Assembly: GCA_031254675.1 (NCBI GenBank)
Contig: JAIRTV010000298.1
Location: 1-8,395 of the forward strand
From: Planctomycetaceae bacterium
Lineage (GTDB): Bacteria; Planctomycetota; Planctomycetia; Pirellulales; Thermoguttaceae
Direction of reading: 5' to 3'
Length of the DNA: 8,395 bases
Each line of letters starts with the position of its first letter. Position 1 is the stretch's first letter. Position numbers and translations under genes: made by a program. Shown here one piece after another: positions 6,860 through 8,395 of this stretch. The notes under the pieces were generated by a model that did no database searches, had not been told where the DNA came from, and saw only the letters and a list, made by a program, of their open reading frames with translations.

Positions 6860-6890
6860 TGTTTTGTACAAGAGCAAAACAATTTTTTTT
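6860..6890 (+). terminator. Terminator-like hairpin followed by T8
   Basis: TGTTTTG (6860-6866) pairs with CAAAACA (6875-6881) around an 8-base loop, and the stem is followed after one A by eight T (6883-6890). This has intrinsic-terminator shape on the + strand, but the stem is weak (two G-C pairs). No + strand gene ends immediately upstream, so it would terminate a short unannotated transcript or antisense read-out from the 6700-6860 region. Confidence 0.35.
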
Positions 6891-6993
6891 GTTTGAAACG
6901 CCCCAAAGATTGGATTATCAAAAGAGAAACAATATTTCGCCTGAAAGATTGTGTCTGCCTAAAATTCTAAAACAATCAGAAAAAATATTGAAA

Positions 6994-7032
6994 CTTAGCG
7001 CAATCTTAACACAATCTTAATTTGTACTTAAT
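6994..7032 (+). promoter_or_regulatory. Four-unit, 11-base periodic CTTARY array (OmpR/PhoB-type response-regulator site)
   Basis: CTTAGC (6994), CTTAAC (7005), CTTAAT (7016) and CTTAAT (7027) occur at exactly 11-base steps, placing all four on one face of the helix. Hexamers with 5-base spacers are the known site architecture for OmpR/PhoB-family regulators; Bacillus PhoP boxes (TTAACA-like) look especially similar. The array ends 9 bases before a -10-like TAAAAT, so it would cover about -60 to -22 of a start near 7054, as in regulator-activated promoters with a poor -35. The repeats and spacing are seen; the regulator and signal (phosphate or otherwise) are inference. Confidence 0.6.
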
Positions 7033-7041
7033 AAACCACGT

Positions 7042-7047
7042 TAAAAT
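7042..7047 (+). promoter_or_regulatory. -10-like hexamer TAAAAT downstream of the periodic array
   Basis: Matches TATAAT at five of six bases. No good TTGACA lies at normal distance upstream; the array occupies that position, as in activator-dependent promoters. Transcription from here would leave a leader of about 110 bases before the DUF1559 start. Confidence 0.4.
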
Positions 7048-7102
7048 GATACGCGAACACAACAAAAAGTCATCGGGACAATTTGTTATTGTTCGGAAAA
7101 GT

Positions 7103-7122
7103 TTGTCAATTATTGTTGACAA
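7103..7122 (+). promoter_or_regulatory. Inverted repeat TTGTCAA-N6-TTGACAA overlapping a TTGACA
   Basis: Perfect 7-base arms around a 6-base centre. As DNA, the right arm is an exact -35 consensus (TTGACA at 7116-7121), with a poor -10 candidate TACATT at 7137 and short spacing (15 bases), so it could be an operator over a second promoter. As RNA from the upstream promoter it would be a leader stem-loop 28 bases before the ribosome binding site. The sequence cannot decide between these. Confidence 0.45.
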
Positions 7123-7150
7123 CTCGACCAATTTTTTACATTCCTTAAAA

Positions 7151-7155
7151 AGGAG
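7151..7155 (+). promoter_or_regulatory. Strong Shine-Dalgarno AGGAG for the DUF1559 gene at 7164
   Basis: AGGAG, 8 bases from the ATG, is the best ribosome binding site in the window. It fixes the start at 7164 and therefore the unusually long prepilin leader, and suggests high expression. Confidence 0.8.
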
Positions 7156-7163
7156 AAATCAAC

Positions 7164-8395
7164 ATGTCAAAACGTCAATTTTTGTTCGGTTTTACTCTGT
7201 TAAAGAATGCCCTGTCAAAAGTTCTCAACTATTTCAGTGGCAAACTCCGTCTATTTTTCAAAAAACATGTTCAAATAGAGGGGGGTGGGCGATATGGTTT
7301 TACATTGGTAGAACTTCTGGTGGTCATTGCGATCATTGGTGTTCTGATTGGTTTGTTGCTTCCAGCAGTGCAGGCAGCACGCGAAGCCGCAAACCGAATG
7401 ATGTGTTCCAATCGAATCAAACAACTTGCGTTGGGGTTACACAGTTACCACGATACCCACAACACATTTCCGTGCGGAGCAATGAACTACGGCGGCAATA
7501 CTAGTGTCCGCGTCGGAGTTTTTGTTGCGCTGCTACCGTATGTCGAACAAGAACCACTCTACGATGCTTATTTAGCAAAAATTGTTGATTTAGGTCCGAC
7601 GGTTCAACATACATTTTACAGTGGTAATGTCAATGATATTGCTGATCATCACATTGACACTTTTGTGTGTCCATCGGATCCGGGCAGTAAGGCTCCTCTG
7701 TACGGTAGTTATGGCAGACCCAATAGTTACCGTTTCAGTTTTGGTGATTGGCCAACGCAAAGTCATTCAACAGATGGACGCCAGAGAACTTCCAATCCAC
7801 GTGGACTGTTTTCACTCCGCCACAACCAGAATCGTGCTATTGCCGCCATCAAAGATGGTACGAGTAACACGATTGCTCTTTCCGAAGGCGTCATTGGTTA
7901 TAATGATGATGCAGGTAACACGGATGTACGAGGCAATCTCAAACGCAACATTGCCATGGGGGAACCAGCGGTCGATCCCGGAACAGCAACCGTTCCCTCT
8001 CCTTCGGCAGAATTTGATCTCAATGCCTGCTGGGTTACCAATAGAGCACAAAAAAAATATTTGACAAGCAGCGATATTCTCCGAGGAGTTATGGGGCGGT
8101 CTTGGGGTGATAGTTTACCTTATCGTACAGGATTTATGACAATTTTTTCGCCAAACACCGGACCTAATTGTCGAGCTGACGATGGCAGTTACGATGCTTC
8201 AATATCTGTTATTTCGGCATCGAGTTATCATCCTACCGGTGTACAATGTGGATTGGCAGACGGTGCGGTACGTTTCATTCCCAATAAAATTGGCAATCTT
8301 TCCACCGGAACACCGAGTGATTATGTGAATCCAAGCGGGACAACTTCCTTGATTGTCGGTTCCGGTACGTCGCCGTTTGGAATTTGGGGCGCACT
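7164..8395 (+). CDS. DUF1559 family prepilin with long leader and H-X9-DG motif (3'-partial)
   Basis: At least 410 codons, open to the window edge. A 45-residue leader ends in G-G-G-R-Y-G, followed by F-T-L-V-E-L-L-V-V-I-A-I-I-G (46-59), with cleavage after Gly45 and Glu50 at +5. Family motifs follow: L-L-P-A-V-Q-A-A-R-E-A-A (64-75), C-S-N-R-I-K-Q-L-A (80-88), a L-L-P-Y-V-E-Q block, F-V-C-P-S-D, D-G-T-S-N-T (231-236) and E-G-V. The H-X9-DG motif begins at His356 and is followed by A-V-R-F-I. The last visible residues, S-P-F-G-I-W-G-A, match the usual C-terminal end of the family, so the stop is probably just past 8395. The leader holds an early look-alike, G-F-T-L-L-K (9-14), and a basic amphipathic stretch (about 12-34). 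Compared with the DUF1559 gene at 4000 it is closer to the family consensus and has its own control region, suggesting a separately regulated pilin or surface protein. Confidence 0.95.
   Translation, partial: MSKRQFLFGFTLLKNALSKVLNYFSGKLRLFFKKHVQIEGGGRYGFTLVELLVVIAIIGVLIGLLLPAVQAAREAANRMMCSNRIKQLALGLHSYHDTHNTFPCGAMNYGGNTSVRVGVFVALLPYVEQEPLYDAYLAKIVDLGPTVQHTFYSGNVNDIADHHIDTFVCPSDPGSKAPLYGSYGRPNSYRFSFGDWPTQSHSTDGRQRTSNPRGLFSLRHNQNRAIAAIKDGTSNTIALSEGVIGYNDDAGNTDVRGNLKRNIAMGEPAVDPGTATVPSPSAEFDLNACWVTNRAQKKYLTSSDILRGVMGRSWGDSLPYRTGFMTIFSPNTGPNCRADDGSYDASISVISASSYHPTGVQCGLADGAVRFIPNKIGNLSTGTPSDYVNPSGTTSLIVGSGTSPFGIWGA

Larger units (their letters stand above)
6675..7163. other. 489-base divergent intergenic region with multiple control-like elements
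   Basis: This region separates the leftward NPCBM-like gene from the rightward DUF1559 gene. It holds, from left to right, a GATC-containing hairpin and palindrome (6770-6810), a terminator-like hairpin with a T8 run (6860-6890), two copies of a 13-base repeat, a four-unit 11-base periodic array (6994-7032), a -10-like hexamer (7042-7047), an inverted repeat (7103-7122) and a strong ribosome binding site. A 61-codon open frame (ATG at 6835 to 7020) crosses it, but all its arginines use AGA while the neighbouring genes use CGN, so I do not call it. Confidence 0.6.

Noticed and set aside
6835..7020. 61-codon open frame with an AGGAA 10 bases before its ATG
   Set aside because: All four arginines use AGA whereas the neighbouring genes use CGN, it crosses the terminator-like hairpin and the periodic array, and the product resembles nothing I recognise.
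7022..7504. 160-codon + strand open frame overlapping the second DUF1559 gene
   Set aside because: It is in another frame from the DUF1559 gene at 7164, whose product has full family motifs and a strong ribosome binding site.
1..8395. CRISPR array, tRNA, rRNA, insertion sequence or attachment site
   Set aside because: No regularly spaced long repeats, no cloverleaf or rRNA-like stretches, and no transposase or integrase motifs were seen. This was by eye only.

Overview
The window looks like an A+T-rich chromosome segment of a Planctomycetota bacterium. The best lineage markers are two DUF1559 proteins. Each has a prepilin-type N-terminus and an H-X9-DG motif near the C-terminus, a combination typical of Planctomycetes and their PVC relatives. 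Two divergent tandem GspF-like proteins and a secreted protein with a C-terminal NPCBM-like domain fit the same group. The low GC (judged by eye) is unusual for free-living planctomycetes and would suit a host-associated or gut lineage, but that is inference.

Layout. Bases 1-5025 (+ strand) hold a compact pseudopilin/type II secretion-like cluster: two GspF-family inner-membrane proteins (the first probably cut at its 5' end by the window edge), then a degenerate prepilin-like protein, a GspJ-like prepilin overlapping it by 4 bases, a GspK-like protein without Glu+5, and a DUF1559 prepilin that starts 2 bases after its neighbour. Bases 5115-6674 (- strand) encode a secreted, beta-rich protein with an NPCBM-like C-terminus, convergent with the cluster. 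Bases 6675-7163 are a 489-base divergent intergenic region rich in apparent control elements. From 7164 a second, free-standing DUF1559 prepilin runs off the right edge, probably only a few residues short of its stop.

How the genes may work together. The two GspF proteins would form the inner-membrane platform that an ATPase (not in the window) drives to assemble a short pseudopilus from the four N-methylated proteins. No classic GspG gene is seen, so the DUF1559 protein may be the major subunit. The second DUF1559 gene has its own strong ribosome binding site and its own upstream region.

The most striking non-coding signal is at 6994-7032: four CTTA-starting hexamers at exactly 11-base spacing, just upstream of a good -10 hexamer. 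This is the arrangement bound by OmpR/PhoB-family response regulators. I found no tRNA, rRNA, CRISPR array or insertion sequence, and nothing that proves a wholly new system.
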